From Phytoactinopolyspora halotolerans (GTDB lineage Bacteria > Actinomycetota > Actinomycetes > Jiangellales > Jiangellaceae): a stretch of DNA of 64,000 nucleotides. Position numbers and translations under genes: made by a program. Position 1 is the stretch's first letter; each line of letters begins with the position of its first letter. The notes beneath the pieces were generated by a model. It searched no databases, was not told the DNA's origin, and saw only the letters and a list, made by a program, of their open reading frames with translations. The DNA lies in contig NZ_JAAGOA010000005.1 of the NCBI RefSeq assembly GCF_010550675.1, positions 107,514 through 171,513 of the forward strand. The letters are read 5' to 3'. Shown here in pieces: positions 45,108 to 56,382 of this stretch.

Positions 45108-45407
45108 TCACAGCTTCAGCAGGCTGGCGTCGTCGACCGACGCGGACCTGCGGGTTCGGAAAATCATCACGATGATGGCCAACCCGACCACGACCTCCGC
45201 CGCTGCGATCACCATGACGAAGAACGCAACGATCTGGCCGTCGATGTTGCCGTGCATCCGCGCGAAGGTCACGAATGCCAGGTTGGCGGCGTTGAGCATC
45301 AACTCAACGCTCATGAACGCTATCAGGGCGTTCCGTCGCAGCAGCACACCGGCGCCGCCGAGGGTGAACAGGATCGTCGCCAGCACGAGGTACGGCGTCG
45401 GGTTCAT
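45108..45407 (-). CDS. nuoK: NADH-quinone oxidoreductase subunit K
   Basis: Small three-helix membrane subunit of complex I, 99 residues. The conserved membrane Glu is in [13 protein letters not shown] (Glu35) and a second one in [11 protein letters not shown], both part of the proton path. ATG start overlapping the nuoJ stop by four bases. Confidence 0.97.
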   Translation of the reverse strand: MNPTPYLVLATILFTLGGAGVLLRRNALIAFMSVELMLNAANLAFVTFARMHGNIDGQIVAFFVMVIAAAEVVVGLAIIVMIFRTRRSASVDDASLLKL

Positions 45408-46375
45408 CGTGCGTCACCTCCGTCGGCCTCGTCCTGGTCAGGCCTCGCGCCATCGTCGTCGGCGCCGCCGTCGTCAGCAGGGACGTCGTCGTTGGGGCCG
45501 CCCTCGCCGGCGGTCGCGTCACCCTCCGGCTGGTCGCCCTCGCCCTGCGGCTGCAACCCCGAGGGTTTCTGGCCGTGCGGGCCGATCTCGCCGATGTCCT
45601 CGGCGAACTCCTCCGCCGGACGGGCCGCCCCGCGCGCGACCAGGACCGCGGGAACCGAGGACTCGGCCGGGGTGCCGTCCGGCAGCAGAGCCGGCGTGTC
45701 GACCGCGTTGTGCCGCGCGTAGACACCGGGCACCGGCAGACCGGCGGCATTGCGCGGGTCGCCGTCGCGGAACCGCCGCTCGGAGAGCTCCCGTTGCGTG
45801 AGCCGCCGGGTGACGCGCTCCTTGTGGGTCAGCGCCATCGCCCCGACCGCGGCGGTGATCAGCACGATCGCGACCACCTCGAAGGCCCACACGTACCGGC
45901 CGAAGATGAGGTCGGCGATCGCGTAGACGTTGCCGTCCGGGGTCGCCTCGTCGGTACCGATCGGATCCGGCAACGCCGCCCGACCGGTGACCGCGGTCAG
46001 CAGAACCAGCACGCCGAGTACCGCCAGCGCGGCCGCACCGCGCTGACCACGGATGGTCTCGACCCGGGAGTCCGTCGCGTCGACGCCGACCAGCATGATG
46101 ACGAACAGGAACAGCATCATGATGGCGCCGGTGTAGACGACGATCTGCACCACGCCGAGGAACGGTGCCTCCAGCGCCAGGAACAGCAGCGCCAGGCTGA
46201 CCATGGTCATCGCCAGGAACAGCGCACCGTGCACCGCCTTGCGAGAGAGCACCAGGCCGAGCGCACCCAGCACGGCGAGCGGCGCGAGGATCCAGAACAG
46301 CACCTCTTCACCGGTGGTGCCGGAACTGGTGGAGGTCTCGCTCGCCTGGGCCGCGACAGCGGTCAGCAGACTCAC
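45404..46375 (-). CDS. nuoJ: NADH-quinone oxidoreductase subunit J with long acidic tail
   Basis: Five-helix membrane subunit of complex I. The core ends near residue 200; the pi-bulge helix is represented by [20 protein letters not shown]. The protein has 323 residues, well above the ~165-200 of many bacteria, because of a C-terminal extension rich in Gly, Asp, Glu and Pro (from about residue 215, very acidic after 270). Such tails are reported in actinobacterial NuoJ; the function is unknown. The GTG start overlaps nuoI by four bases and its stop overlaps nuoK. Confidence 0.95.
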   Translation of the reverse strand: MSLLTAVAAQASETSTSSGTTGEEVLFWILAPLAVLGALGLVLSRKAVHGALFLAMTMVSLALLFLALEAPFLGVVQIVVYTGAIMMLFLFVIMLVGVDATDSRVETIRGQRGAAALAVLGVLVLLTAVTGRAALPDPIGTDEATPDGNVYAIADLIFGRYVWAFEVVAIVLITAAVGAMALTHKERVTRRLTQRELSERRFRDGDPRNAAGLPVPGVYARHNAVDTPALLPDGTPAESSVPAVLVARGAARPAEEFAEDIGEIGPHGQKPSGLQPQGEGDQPEGDATAGEGGPNDDVPADDGGADDDGARPDQDEADGGDAR

Positions 46376-46920
46376 TGTCCCCCCTCTCCCGTGGTGCTGT
46401 TCTGCAGGGATCCACCCGGCAGGCCGGCACCAAGGTAGTAGTCACGCTCGTCGTCCCCGAGCCGCATCGGGTGCGGGGGCTCCTCCATGCCGGGCAGCAG
46501 CGGGGCGAGCAAGTCCTTCTTCTCGTAGATCAGGCTCTCGCGGGTGGCATCGGCCAGCTCGTACTCGTTGGTCATGGTGAGCGCGCGCGTCGGGCACGCC
46601 TCGATGCACAGACCGCAGAGGATGCACCGCAGGTAGTTGATCTGATAGACCCGTCCGTACCGTTCGCCGGGCGAGAAGCGCTCATCCTCGGTGTTCGGAG
46701 CGCCTTCGACGTAGATCGCGTCGGCCGGGCACGCCCAGGCGCACAGCTCACAGCCGACGCACTTCTCCAGACCGTCCGGGTGCCGGTTCAGCTGGTGCCG
46801 CCCGTGGAACCGCGGAGCTACCGGGTGCGGTTCCTCCGGGTACTGCTCGGTCACCTTCTTCTTGAAGATGTTCGCGAAAGTGACGCCGAACCCGGCGATC
46901 GGATCGAGGAAACTAGGCAT
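46372..46920 (-). CDS. nuoI: NADH-quinone oxidoreductase subunit I
   Basis: Peripheral-arm subunit holding clusters N6a and N6b, passing electrons to N2 in NuoB. It has 182 residues. Two ferredoxin motifs are [12 protein letters not shown] (about 54-65) and [12 protein letters not shown] (about 99-110). The ATG gives [19 protein letters not shown]; the frame is open upstream within nuoH. It overlaps the nuoH stop by 8 bases and the nuoJ start by 4. Confidence 0.97.
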   Translation of the reverse strand: MPSFLDPIAGFGVTFANIFKKKVTEQYPEEPHPVAPRFHGRHQLNRHPDGLEKCVGCELCAWACPADAIYVEGAPNTEDERFSPGERYGRVYQINYLRCILCGLCIEACPTRALTMTNEYELADATRESLIYEKKDLLAPLLPGMEEPPHPMRLGDDERDYYLGAGLPGGSLQNSTTGEGGQ

Positions 46921-48304
46921 TGCTGCCCTCCGAGCGGTTGCTCTCGTCGCTGTCATCAGGGCTGTCCGACCCGCTGTTGTCATCACCTGCGCGTCGGGTG
47001 GCGCCCACCGTCGCCGTCACTGTCACCGGTTCCTGGCCCGGCATCGGTGGGACCGGGTGTCCGCCGGCGAAGGCGTCGAACGACGACGCCCCTTCCCGCT
47101 CATCCGCCGCTTCCTCGGCTTCGTCGTCCTTGGAACCGGTGAACAGCGGCGCGATCCACAGGATGAGCATGATCACCAGGAAGGCTCCGCCCACCCAGAC
47201 CATCAGCTCCTGGCGCTCCCAGCCTTCGTTCATGGCCAGCCGCATCCCGGCGACCAGCACGATCCATACCAGGGACACCGGGATGAGCACCTTCCAGCCC
47301 AGCTTCATGAACTGGTCGTACCGGAAGCGTGGCAGGGTCCCGCGGAGCCAGATGAAGACGAACAGCAGGGCGATGATCTTGCCGATGAACCACAGGATCG
47401 GCCACCAGCCCTCGTTGAACATGCCGTCGTTGATCGCCGACAGCGGCCACGGCGCCCGCCATCCGCCCAGGAAGAGCGTCGTCGCCAGCGCTGAGACGTT
47501 GACCATGTTGATGTACTCGGCCAGGAAGAACATCGCGTACTTGATGGACGAGTACTCGGTGCCCCAGCCGGCCACCAGCTCACCCTCCGCCTCGGGAAGG
47601 TCGAACGGCGCACGGTTGGTCTCGCCGACCATGGAGATCAGGTAGACGATGAAAGACGGGATGAGGATGATGCCGAACCAGAGCCGTTCCTGCTCTTCGA
47701 CGATGCCGGACGTCGACATCGTCCCGGCGAACAGGAACACCGCCACGAACGACATGCTCATCGCCAGCTCGTAGGAGATGACCTGCGCCGACGAGCGCAG
47801 CCCACCGAGCAGCGGATACGTCGAACCACTCGACCAGCCGGCCAGCACGATCCCGTACACGCCGACCGAGGCGATGCCGAGGATCAGCAGCACCGCCACC
47901 GGCGCATCGGTGATCTGCAACCGCGTGGTCTGGCCGAACATCGAGACCTCGGGGCCGAACGGGATCAGCGCCATGATCAGGAACGCCGGGATCACCGCGA
48001 TGAGCGGAGCCAGGATGTAGACGACCTTGTCCGCATGCTTCGGGATGATGTCTTCCTTCAGCATGAGCTTGGCGCCGTCGGCCAGGCTCTGCAGCGACCC
48101 GTTCGGACCGACCCGGTTGGGGCCGATCCGGTTCTGCATCTTCGCGACGACCTTCCGCTCGAAGACGATCGCGAAGAGCGTCATCACGACAAGGAAGACG
48201 AAGATCGCCAGGCTCTTGATCGCGATGATCCACCACGGGTCACCGCCGAAACCTTCGAGCTGATCCGCAGCCCGGACGTCGATCGACGCCAGCTGGGCGG
48301 TCAT
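46913..48304 (-). CDS. nuoH: NADH-quinone oxidoreductase subunit H
   Basis: Membrane subunit forming the quinone-binding chamber with NuoB and NuoD. It has 463 residues, about eight helices. Landmarks are the [20 protein letters not shown] loop (residues 60-79) and [20 protein letters not shown] near 230. The final ~65 residues form a charged tail (acidic, Ser and Asp rich), longer than in Proteobacteria. The ATG overlaps the nuoG stop by four bases. Confidence 0.97.
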   Translation of the reverse strand: MTAQLASIDVRAADQLEGFGGDPWWIIAIKSLAIFVFLVVMTLFAIVFERKVVAKMQNRIGPNRVGPNGSLQSLADGAKLMLKEDIIPKHADKVVYILAPLIAVIPAFLIMALIPFGPEVSMFGQTTRLQITDAPVAVLLILGIASVGVYGIVLAGWSSGSTYPLLGGLRSSAQVISYELAMSMSFVAVFLFAGTMSTSGIVEEQERLWFGIILIPSFIVYLISMVGETNRAPFDLPEAEGELVAGWGTEYSSIKYAMFFLAEYINMVNVSALATTLFLGGWRAPWPLSAINDGMFNEGWWPILWFIGKIIALLFVFIWLRGTLPRFRYDQFMKLGWKVLIPVSLVWIVLVAGMRLAMNEGWERQELMVWVGGAFLVIMLILWIAPLFTGSKDDEAEEAADEREGASSFDAFAGGHPVPPMPGQEPVTVTATVGATRRAGDDNSGSDSPDDSDESNRSEGSNA

Positions 48305-50802
48305 GCTTCACCTCCGGCCAACGAGACGACCGCGCCCGCCTGCACGCGCAGGTCGGCGTATACGTGCGAGCCCGGGGAGTTCTGCGGCACCCACACCACG
48401 CGGTCCGGCATCTGGGTGATGACGAGCGGCAAGGTGAGAGATCCGGCGCTGGTGCCGACCGTGAGCTGTTCCCCGTCGGCAACCCCGATCTCCGCCGCGG
48501 TCACCGCCGACAATCTAGCGTGCGGCTCTCGCGCGGTCTCAGCCAGGTGCGGCTCACCGTCCTGACCGCGGCCGTCGTCCAGCATCAACCGCCAGGTGGC
48601 CAGGATGGCCTCGCCTGCGCCTACGGCCGGAAGATCGGCCGCGGACACGTCCACCACCGGAGGCTCGGCCTCCCAGACGCCGATCTCGGCGATCTCGGCA
48701 CGCACCGTCTCCACGTCGTCGGTGCCCAGTTTGATGTCCAGTTCCGAGGCCAGCGCCGCCAGGGTCTGGGCGTCCGACCACGCCGAGCTCTCCGGCAACG
48801 CCTGACCGAACGGGCGGTGACGGCCCTCCCAGTTGACGAACGTCCCCGCCTTCTCCATCGGCGGCGCCACCGGAAGCACGACGTCGGCCAGCTCCGTGAT
48901 GTCGCTGCGGCGTACCTCCAGGCTGACGATGCACGAGTCGGGGTCGCCGGACAGCTTCTCCAGCGCCTGCCGCGCCACGGCCGGATCCGGCAGGTCGTTC
49001 AGCTCGACGCCTCCGACCAGCAGCCCGGTGAGCGCGCCGTTGCCCAGCGCGGTCAGGATGCCGTTGGTGTCCCGGCCGTCCAGCGGTGGCAACGACGGCA
49101 CCCCCCAGACGGCGGACATGTCGACCCTTGCCTCGGCGTTGCCGATCGGCCGCCCGCCCGGCAGCAGCGTCGGGAACGCCCCCGCTTCGAGAGCGCCGCG
49201 TTCACCGGCCCGCCTCGGTACCCAGGCCAGCCGGGCACCCGTCGAACCGGCCACCCGCACGGCGGCGGAGAGCGCACCGGGTACGCCGGCCAGACGCTCG
49301 CCGATCATCACGACCGCACCGTCGGCGCTGAGCTGATCATGCAGGTCGGCGACCTCAGGCGCCTTCGCGGCGACCGCTGTCAGCACCTCGGCCTCGGTCC
49401 CGGGCGCCGCCGGGAACAGCGTGCCGGAGAGCTTCTGCAGACCGCGGGTGGCGAACGGCGCGATCGAGAACACCTTGGTCCCCTTCCGCGCGCCCTTACG
49501 CAGCCGCAGGAAGACCGTCCCGGCTTCCTCTTCCGGTTCGAAGCCGGCCAGCAGAACGGCCGGTGCGGTCTCCAGGTCCTGGTAGGTGACATCCAGCCCG
49601 GACGTGGCGACTCGCTGCAGGAAAGTGGCTTCTTCAGCCGAGTGGTTGCGCGCCCGGAAGTCGATGTCGTTGGTGCTGAGCACCACTCGCGCGAACTTCC
49701 CGTACGCGTACGCGTCTTCCATCGTCACCCGGCCGCCGGTGAGCACACCGACGCCGCGGCCGTCCCTGGCGCGGGCCAGACCCCGCGCGGCCAGCGTCAG
49801 CGCCTCCGGCCACGACGCGGTGACCAGCTCGCCGGTCTCCTCGTCCCGGACCAGCGGATGGGTCAGCCGGTCGTCGAGGGTGTACGAGCGGAAGGCGAAC
49901 CGGTCCTTGTCGGTGATCCACTCCTCGTTCACATCCGGGTCGTCGCCGGAGAGCCGGCGCATGACCGTGCCGCGCCGATGGTCGACGCGGATGGCGCTGC
50001 CGCACGCGTCGTGTTCGGCGACGGAAGGCACCGAGACGAGATCGAACGGCCGGGCGCGGAACCGGTACGCAGCCGAGGTGAGCGCGCCGACCGGGCAGAT
50101 CTGGATCGTGTTCCCGGAGAAGTAGCTCTCGAACGGCTCCTTCTCGTAGATGCCGACCTGCTGCAGCGCACCCCGCTCGAGCAATTCGATGAACGGATCG
50201 CCGGCGATCTCCTGCGAGAACCGGGTGCACCTGGCGCACAGCACGCAACGCTCCCGATCGAGCAGGATCTGCGCCGAGATGTTGATCGGCTTGGGGTAGG
50301 TCCGCTTCTTGCCCTCGTACCGCGAATCTCCCCGGCCGTTGCTCATCGCCTGGTTCTGCAGCGGACACTCGCCGCCCTTGTCGCAGACCGGGCAGTCCAG
50401 CGGGTGGTTGATCAGCAGAAACTCCATGATGCCCTGCTGTGCCTTGTCGGCGACCGGGGATGTCATCTGCGTGTTGACGACCATGCCGGGCATGACGGTC
50501 AGCGTGCACGACGCCTGCGGCTTCGGCATGCCGCGTCCATTGCCCATGTCCGGCACCTCTACCAGACACTGCCGGCACGCGCCCGCCGGGGCGAGCAGGG
50601 GGTGGTCGCAGAACCGCGGGATCTGGATACCGATCATCTCGGCGGCGCGGATGACCAGGGTCCCCTCGGGCACGCTCACCTCGAAGCCGTCGATGGTGAG
50701 GGTGACCAGGTTCTCCTGCTTCTCGACAGCGTCGTCCGGCGTGGCCGAGGCGTTCTTCTCCGCCGAGGCCGGGTTGACACTGGCGTTCGTTCCGCCACTC
50801 AT
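48301..50802 (-). CDS. nuoG: NADH-quinone oxidoreductase subunit G
   Basis: Largest peripheral subunit, carrying several FeS clusters. It has 833 residues. The 2Fe-2S ligands are in [16 protein letters not shown] and QASCTL; then come the His-Cys cluster ([17 protein letters not shown]) and the 4Fe-4S ligands (RCVLCARC ... CPVG). The C-terminal half is the molybdopterin-oxidoreductase-like domain, without expected cofactor. An Ala/Ser/Asn-rich stretch of about 30 residues precedes the ferredoxin domain. Shares one base with the nuoF stop (TGATG). Confidence 0.97.
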   Translation of the reverse strand: MSGGTNASVNPASAEKNASATPDDAVEKQENLVTLTIDGFEVSVPEGTLVIRAAEMIGIQIPRFCDHPLLAPAGACRQCLVEVPDMGNGRGMPKPQASCTLTVMPGMVVNTQMTSPVADKAQQGIMEFLLINHPLDCPVCDKGGECPLQNQAMSNGRGDSRYEGKKRTYPKPINISAQILLDRERCVLCARCTRFSQEIAGDPFIELLERGALQQVGIYEKEPFESYFSGNTIQICPVGALTSAAYRFRARPFDLVSVPSVAEHDACGSAIRVDHRRGTVMRRLSGDDPDVNEEWITDKDRFAFRSYTLDDRLTHPLVRDEETGELVTASWPEALTLAARGLARARDGRGVGVLTGGRVTMEDAYAYGKFARVVLSTNDIDFRARNHSAEEATFLQRVATSGLDVTYQDLETAPAVLLAGFEPEEEAGTVFLRLRKGARKGTKVFSIAPFATRGLQKLSGTLFPAAPGTEAEVLTAVAAKAPEVADLHDQLSADGAVVMIGERLAGVPGALSAAVRVAGSTGARLAWVPRRAGERGALEAGAFPTLLPGGRPIGNAEARVDMSAVWGVPSLPPLDGRDTNGILTALGNGALTGLLVGGVELNDLPDPAVARQALEKLSGDPDSCIVSLEVRRSDITELADVVLPVAPPMEKAGTFVNWEGRHRPFGQALPESSAWSDAQTLAALASELDIKLGTDDVETVRAEIAEIGVWEAEPPVVDVSAADLPAVGAGEAILATWRLMLDDGRGQDGEPHLAETAREPHARLSAVTAAEIGVADGEQLTVGTSAGSLTLPLVITQMPDRVVWVPQNSPGSHVYADLRVQAGAVVSLAGGEA

Positions 50803-52163
50803 CAGGCGTTGACCCCCGCTTCTTCCTTACGTTCGACGGTGAACAGCGCCGACGCCGCCGGGTCGAACGGACATCCGCCGTGTTCGAAGTGGGCGATGTA
50901 CTCGTCCCGGAAGTGCTGGATCGACGAGGTCACCGGTGCGATTCCGCCGTCGGCGAGCGCGCAGAACGAGCGGCCTCCGATGTTGTCGCTCAGATCCAGC
51001 AGCTTGTCCAGGTCGGCCTCGGTGCCCTGTCCCTTCTCCAGCCGGTCCAGGATCTGCACCTGCCACCAGAAGCCCTCACGGCACGGCGTGCACTTTCCGC
51101 ACGACTCGTGCTTGTAGAACTCCACCCAGCGCAGTGTGGCCCGGACGACGCAGGTGGTGTCGTCGAAGATCTGCAGCGCCCGGGTGCCCAGCATGGTGCC
51201 GGCACCGGCCATACTTTCGAAGTCGAGCGGCAGGTCCGCGTGCTCCTCGGTCAGCATCGGCGTCGACGACCCGCCCGGTGTCCAGAACTTCAGCCGATGC
51301 CCGGCACGGATGCCGCCCGCCATGTCGAGCAACTCGTTCAGCGTGATACCGAGCGGCGCCTCGTACTGACCCGGATTCGTCACGTGCCCGGACAGCGAGA
51401 AGATCCCGAAGCCGGGGGACTTCTCGCTACCCATGGACCGGAACCAGCCGGAGCCGTTGGACACGATCGACGGCACCGAAGCGATGGTCTCGACGTTGTT
51501 GATCACCGTCGGCGATGCGTAGAGGCCGGCGACCGCCGGGAACGGCGGCTTCAGCCGAGGCTGCCCGCGCCGCCCCTCGAGCGAGTCGAGCAGCGCGGTC
51601 TCCTCACCGCAGATGTACGCGCCGGCACCCGCGTGCACCACGAGCTCCAGGTCGTAGCCGGAGCCGAGGATGTTCGTGCCGAGATAGCCGGCCTCGTACG
51701 CCTCCGCGACGGCCGCCTGCAACCGGCGGATGACGTGCAGCACCTCACCGCGGACATAGATGAACGCGGTGTGCGCGCCGATCGCGTAGGCGGAGATGAT
51801 GACACCCTCGACCAACACATGCGGGTCGGCCATCATGAGCGGGATGTCCTTGCAGGTGCCGGGCTCTGACTCGTCGGCGTTGACCACCAGGTAGGTCGGT
51901 TTGGGAATGTCCTTGGGCACGAAGCTCCACTTCATGCCGGTCGGGAAGCCCGCACCGCCGCGGCCGCGCAGACCGGAGTCCTTGACCGCCTCCACGATCG
52001 ACTCCGGGGTCCGCTGCAGCGCCTGGCGCAACGCCTTGTAGCCGCCGTTGCGCTCATAGACGCGGCGGGTGAAGGAGTCCTTCTCGCCCCAGCGAGCCGT
52101 CAGCACCGGCGTCAGCGTCACCGGAGCGCGCTGTTCGGCCGAAGCCTCGGATGGCGTGCTCAC
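50802..52163 (-). CDS. nuoF: NADH-quinone oxidoreductase subunit F
   Basis: NADH-oxidising subunit with FMN and cluster N3, 453 residues. FMN/NADH site: [18 protein letters not shown] (about 65-82) and [31 protein letters not shown] is near residue 185. Cluster N3 ligands are CGKCTPC near 365 plus a later Cys in RSFCALAD. The GTG start overlaps nuoE by four bases. Its presence means this complex I uses NADH directly rather than only ferredoxin or F420. Confidence 0.98.
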   Translation of the reverse strand: MSTPSEASAEQRAPVTLTPVLTARWGEKDSFTRRVYERNGGYKALRQALQRTPESIVEAVKDSGLRGRGGAGFPTGMKWSFVPKDIPKPTYLVVNADESEPGTCKDIPLMMADPHVLVEGVIISAYAIGAHTAFIYVRGEVLHVIRRLQAAVAEAYEAGYLGTNILGSGYDLELVVHAGAGAYICGEETALLDSLEGRRGQPRLKPPFPAVAGLYASPTVINNVETIASVPSIVSNGSGWFRSMGSEKSPGFGIFSLSGHVTNPGQYEAPLGITLNELLDMAGGIRAGHRLKFWTPGGSSTPMLTEEHADLPLDFESMAGAGTMLGTRALQIFDDTTCVVRATLRWVEFYKHESCGKCTPCREGFWWQVQILDRLEKGQGTEADLDKLLDLSDNIGGRSFCALADGGIAPVTSSIQHFRDEYIAHFEHGGCPFDPAASALFTVERKEEAGVNA

Positions 52164-52906
52164 TTGCTCTCCCCTCCGGTTCCCTCATCGGCTCCGCCCA
52201 GTGCCGGCTGTCCGCCCTCGGGCGCGGTCCAGCCTTCCTGCTCGGCAAGCCGGAGCCCGGCGAGCGACGCCGGACCCGCCTGGGCGCCCTGGCCGGCCAG
52301 ACCGTCCGAGAAGCCCGCGATCACTCGCTCAGCCTGTTTCCATGTGCACAGCTTCGGACCCCGGGTGGAGCTGACGTCTTCGCCCGCGCGAAGCTTGTCG
52401 ACCAGCTCACGCGCGGATTCGGGGGTCTGGTTGTCGACGAACTCCCAGTTGACCGTCACCACCGGTGCGTAGTCGCAGGCGGCGTTGCACTCCACTCGCT
52501 CAAGCGAGATCTTGCCGTCCTCGGTGGCCTCGTCGTGTCCGACGCCCAGGTGCTCGGAGAGCTCGGACCAGATGGCATCGCCGCCCATGATGGCGCACAG
52601 CGTGTTCGTGCAGACACCGACGTGGTAATCGCCCACCGGACGCCGCTTGTACATCGTGTAGAACGTCGCCACCGCCGCGACCTCGGCCTCGGTGAGTCCG
52701 AGCACGTCGGCGCACATCTCGATGCCGGCCGGCGTCACATAGCCCTCGTACGACTGCACCAGATGCAGCATCGGCAGCAGAGCCGAACGCGACTCGGGAT
52801 AACGCGCGACGATCTGTTCCATCTCCGCGCGCACCTTCGCGTCAAGTGCGGTGCCGCTCTCCTCGGACACCTGGCCTCCGTTCGTCTCGCTCATCTCGTC
52901 ACTCAT
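52160..52906 (-). CDS. nuoE: NADH-quinone oxidoreductase subunit E
   Basis: Thioredoxin-fold subunit with 2Fe-2S cluster N1a. The ligands are in VCTNTLCAIMGG and VECNAACDYAPVV. I use the ATG at MSDEMSETNGG (248 residues). A second ATG follows four codons later. The frame is also open to an ATG at 53005 that overlaps the nuoD stop (TAATG); that start would add 33 Arg/Glu/Ser-rich residues encoded by a repeat, and cannot be excluded. The C-terminal tail after about residue 190 is low-complexity Ala/Gly/Glu. It overlaps nuoF by four bases. Confidence 0.94.
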   Translation of the reverse strand: MSDEMSETNGGQVSEESGTALDAKVRAEMEQIVARYPESRSALLPMLHLVQSYEGYVTPAGIEMCADVLGLTEAEVAAVATFYTMYKRRPVGDYHVGVCTNTLCAIMGGDAIWSELSEHLGVGHDEATEDGKISLERVECNAACDYAPVVTVNWEFVDNQTPESARELVDKLRAGEDVSSTRGPKLCTWKQAERVIAGFSDGLAGQGAQAGPASLAGLRLAEQEGWTAPEGGQPALGGADEGTGGESK

Positions 52907-52910
52907 GTCT

Positions 52911-53003
52911 TCTGGTCGCGCTCGACTTCTCGCTCGCTCCGCGGACGGCTCCGCTCGTTCCTCGCTATGCCGGCCACTCCGCTCGTTCGGCGTCTCGCCG
53001 CTC
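52911..53003. repeat. nuo junction repeat before nuoE
   Basis: About 93 bases filling the nuoD-nuoE gap. In the nuo sense it carries the blocks GAGCGGAGTGGCCGGC, GCGAGGAACGAGCGGAG, CGTCCGCGGAGCGAGCGAG and, at its end just before the nuoE ATG, GAGCGCGACCAGA. The same blocks recur before nuoD and nuoB. Confidence 0.75.
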
Positions 53004-53004
53004 A

Positions 53005-54357
53005 TTACCGGTCACACCCGCCCATCACCGGGTCGATGCTCGCCACGGCGACGATCACGTCAGCGACCATGCTTCCCTCGCAGGTCGCCGGCACTGCTTG
53101 GAGGTTGTTGAACGACGGATCGCGGAAGTGCACCCGCCACGGCCGGGTACCACCCTCGGAGACCACATGCGCGCCGAGCTCGCCGCGTGGACTCTCGATC
53201 GGGATGTACACCTGCCCCGGCGGCACCCGGAAGCCTTCGGTCACCAGCTTGAAGTGGTGGATCAGCGCCTCCATCGACTCACCCATGATGTGCCGGATGT
53301 GATCGAGCGAGTTGCCCATGCCGTCCGCGCCGACCGCCAGCTGCGCCGGCCAGGCGATCTTCTTGTCCTGAACCATCACCGGACCAGGACGGAGCCGGTC
53401 GAGGCACTGCTCGACGATCTTCAGCGACTCCTTGATCTCCGCCATCCGTACCAGGTAGCGGCCATAGGCGTCACAGGTATCGGTGGTCGGCACGTCGAAC
53501 TCATACGTCTCGTAGCCGCAGTACGGCTGGCTCTTGCGCAGATCCCACGGCAGGCCCGTCGAGCGGAGCATCGGTCCGGTGATACCGAGCGCCATGCACC
53601 CGGCCAGATCGAGATAGCCGATGTCGACGGTGCGTCCCTTGAAGATCGGGTTCTCGTTGCAGAACGCCTCGATCTCGCCGATGTGGTCCCACATCCAGGT
53701 CAGGTAGTCCCGCACGCTCTCGACCGCGCCGGGAGGCAGGTCCTGCGCCACCCCGCCGGGCCGAACATAAGCGCTGTTCATCCGCAGGCCGGAGATCAGT
53801 TCGAACAGGTCGAGGGTGCGCTCGCGGTCCCGGAAACCGGCGGTCATCACGGTCAGCGCGCCCATCTCCATACCGCCGGTCGCGATCGCCAGCAGGTGCG
53901 AGGAGATCCGGTTGAGCTCCATCATCATCACCCGGATGACGTTCGCCCGCTCCGGGATGTCGTCCTCGATGCCCAGCAGCTTCTCCACGCCCAGGACGTA
54001 CGCGGTCTCGTTGTGGAACGGCATCGCGTAGTCCATCCGCGTCACGAATGTCACGCCCTGCGTCCAGTTCCGGTACTCGAGGTTCTTCTCGATGCCGGTG
54101 TGCAGGTAACCGATGCCCGCCCGGGCTTCGGTCACCATCTCGCCGTCGAGCTCGAGGATCAGCCGGAGCACGCCGTGCGTGGAGGGATGCTGTGGCCCCA
54201 TGTTGACCACGATGCGTTCCTCGCCGGCCGCCGCGGCGCCGACGACGTCTTCCCAGTCCTGGCCGGTGACCGTGTAGACCGGGCCCTCGGTCGTGTCGCG
54301 CACCCCCGCGTACGGGTCCTCGGTCTCCTCGGCGGGCGTGAATGTCACGTCACTCAT
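53005..54357 (-). CDS. nuoD: NADH-quinone oxidoreductase subunit D
   Basis: The 49-kDa-type subunit lining the quinone pocket, 450 residues. [15 protein letters not shown] (about 52-66) contains the His that contacts the quinone head group. Other landmarks are [10 protein letters not shown], the [12 protein letters not shown] loop and [22 protein letters not shown] start; a repeat of about 80 bases separates it from nuoC and ends two or three bases before the start, where a normal ribosome binding site would be expected. Confidence 0.97.
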   Translation of the reverse strand: MSDVTFTPAEETEDPYAGVRDTTEGPVYTVTGQDWEDVVGAAAAGEERIVVNMGPQHPSTHGVLRLILELDGEMVTEARAGIGYLHTGIEKNLEYRNWTQGVTFVTRMDYAMPFHNETAYVLGVEKLLGIEDDIPERANVIRVMMMELNRISSHLLAIATGGMEMGALTVMTAGFRDRERTLDLFELISGLRMNSAYVRPGGVAQDLPPGAVESVRDYLTWMWDHIGEIEAFCNENPIFKGRTVDIGYLDLAGCMALGITGPMLRSTGLPWDLRKSQPYCGYETYEFDVPTTDTCDAYGRYLVRMAEIKESLKIVEQCLDRLRPGPVMVQDKKIAWPAQLAVGADGMGNSLDHIRHIMGESMEALIHHFKLVTEGFRVPPGQVYIPIESPRGELGAHVVSEGGTRPWRVHFRDPSFNNLQAVPATCEGSMVADVIVAVASIDPVMGGCDR

Positions 54358-54358
54358 C

Positions 54359-54440
54359 GGTCACGCTCGCCTTCTGACTCGCTCCGCGGACGGCCTCGGA
54401 AACTCGGCCGGCCGCTCCGCTCACTCGGCAGCTCGCCGTT
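54359..54440. repeat. nuo junction repeat before nuoD
   Basis: About 80 bases in the nuoC-nuoD gap. In the nuo sense it contains GAGTGAGCGGAGCGGCCGGC, CCGTCCGCGGAGCGAGTCAG and GAGCGTGACC directly before the nuoD ATG. It is a shorter relative of the repeats before nuoE and nuoB: the middle GAGGAACGAGC block is changed. Confidence 0.72.
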
Positions 54441-54447
54441 CTACACA

Positions 54448-55181
54448 TCACTGGTACGACCTCCGCTCGTTCGGCGGTGGAATGGTGGCGCCCTTGTACT
54501 CGACCGGGATGCCACCGAGCGGGTAATCCTTACGCTGCGGGTGTCCCGGCCAGTCGTCGGGCATCTCGATCCGGGTCAGGGCCGGATGGTCGTCGAAGAT
54601 GATCCCGAAGAAGTCGTACGTCTCCCGCTCGTGCCAGTTGGCCGACGGATACGTGGCGGTGATCGACGGGACATGCGGGTCGGAATCCGGGCAGACGACC
54701 TCGAGCCCGACACGCCGGTTGTGGGTGATCGACAACAGCTGATACGAGACGTGCAATTCCCGCCCGGTCTCCTCCGGGTAATGCACGCCGCTGACGCTCG
54801 TGCACATCTCGAACCGGAGCGCCGGGTCGTCCCGGAAGATCTTGACGACGTCCGCCAACCGTTCCCGCTTGATGAAGATGACCATCTGGCCGCGGTCGAC
54901 GACAATCTTCTCCACGGCATCGTCATACGCCTGGCCGGCCTGCTGGAGCGCCGCGCCGAACTCCTCGTCCAGCCGTTCGAACTCGTCCGCCCATGGCCGC
55001 GGCGTGGAATCGCCCCGGGTCGGGCTCGTGTCACGGACCACCAGCCGGCCGTACCCGGAGGTGTCGCCCGCGTCCTGAGCACCGAACATGCCCCGGCGGG
55101 ACGGGTGAGCCGGCGGCAGCTCCGGGCCTTCCGGCTCCGCCGGAAGGCTCTCCTCCTCCGGTGTCTCCTCTGGCTTGTCGG

Positions 55182-55185
<4 letters not shown>
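54448..55185 (-). CDS. nuoC: NADH-quinone oxidoreductase subunit C
   Basis: The 30-kDa-type subunit of the peripheral arm, 245 residues. The conserved signature [19 protein letters not shown] lies near 185-203, followed by [21 protein letters not shown]. Residues 1-80 form an acidic, Pro-rich N-terminal extension. The GTG start ([15 protein letters not shown]) overlaps the nuoB stop by four bases. A longer frame upstream lies inside nuoB and is rejected. Confidence 0.96.
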
Positions 55186-55736
<551 letters not shown>

Positions 55737-55737
55737 A

Positions 55738-55850
55738 TCTGGTCACGCTCCACTCGTCACATTGGTCGCGCTCAGCTCGTCGTTCGCTCCGCGGGCGGCT
55801 GCTCGTACCTCGCGACGCCGACCACTCCGCTCACTCCTCACTTCGCCGCT
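55738..55850. repeat. nuo junction repeat before nuoB
   Basis: Fills the nuoA-nuoB gap. In the nuo sense it reads GGAGTGAGCGGAGTGGTCGG, GCGAGGTACGAGCAGCC, CGCCCGCGGAGCGAACGAC, GAGCGCGACCA and, after a short duplication, GAGCGTGACCAGAT next to the nuoB ATG. It shares its block order with the copies before nuoD and nuoE. Confidence 0.72.
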
Positions 55851-55853
55851 CCC

Positions 55854-56213
55854 TTAATCCCAGTCCAGCCCGCCACGGCGCCACTCGTAGACGAACGGCA
55901 CGGTGATCAGGAAGAGGAAGGTCACCATCGCGACAAAGCCGAAGACGCCGAGGTGGTCGAAGCGGACGGCCCACGGATACAGGAAGATGATCTCGATGTC
56001 GAAGATGATGAACGTCATCGCCGTCAGGTAGTACTTGATCGGGATGCGGCCACCGCCCACCGGCTGCGGCGTCGGTTCGATCCCGCACTCGTACGAATCG
56101 AGACGCGCGCGGTGGTAGCGCTTCGGCCCCACGACGGCGGACAATACCACCGAGCCCACGGCGAAAGCGGCGGCGATGACGATCAGCCCGATCATCGGTG
56201 CGTACAGATCCAC
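55854..56213 (-). CDS. nuoA: NADH-quinone oxidoreductase subunit A
   Basis: Three-helix membrane subunit of complex I, 119 residues. The loop YECGIEPTPQP holds the Cys that reports active/deactive state in other species, and FIIFDIEIIFLYPWA is the conserved second helix. GTG start with AGGGGAG upstream. First of the fourteen nuo genes; the MenJ-like reductase lies 169 bases upstream on the same strand and may share the transcript. Confidence 0.97.
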   Translation of the reverse strand: MDLYAPMIGLIVIAAAFAVGSVVLSAVVGPKRYHRARLDSYECGIEPTPQPVGGGRIPIKYYLTAMTFIIFDIEIIFLYPWAVRFDHLGVFGFVAMVTFLFLITVPFVYEWRRGGLDWD

Positions 56214-56382
56214 GCTCGCTCAGCTCCCCTCGACGACTCTCGTCACGCTTACCGTCTCCTTCATCTGGATCGTCCGGCGGCGGCGCGCCGTCCGGTCGGG
56301 CATGACCACACTCATCGGCGCCGCCGTCCGGCTGCTCGGTGGTCGTGAGTACGAAGACACGAGCCCATATTCTGCCCACACC

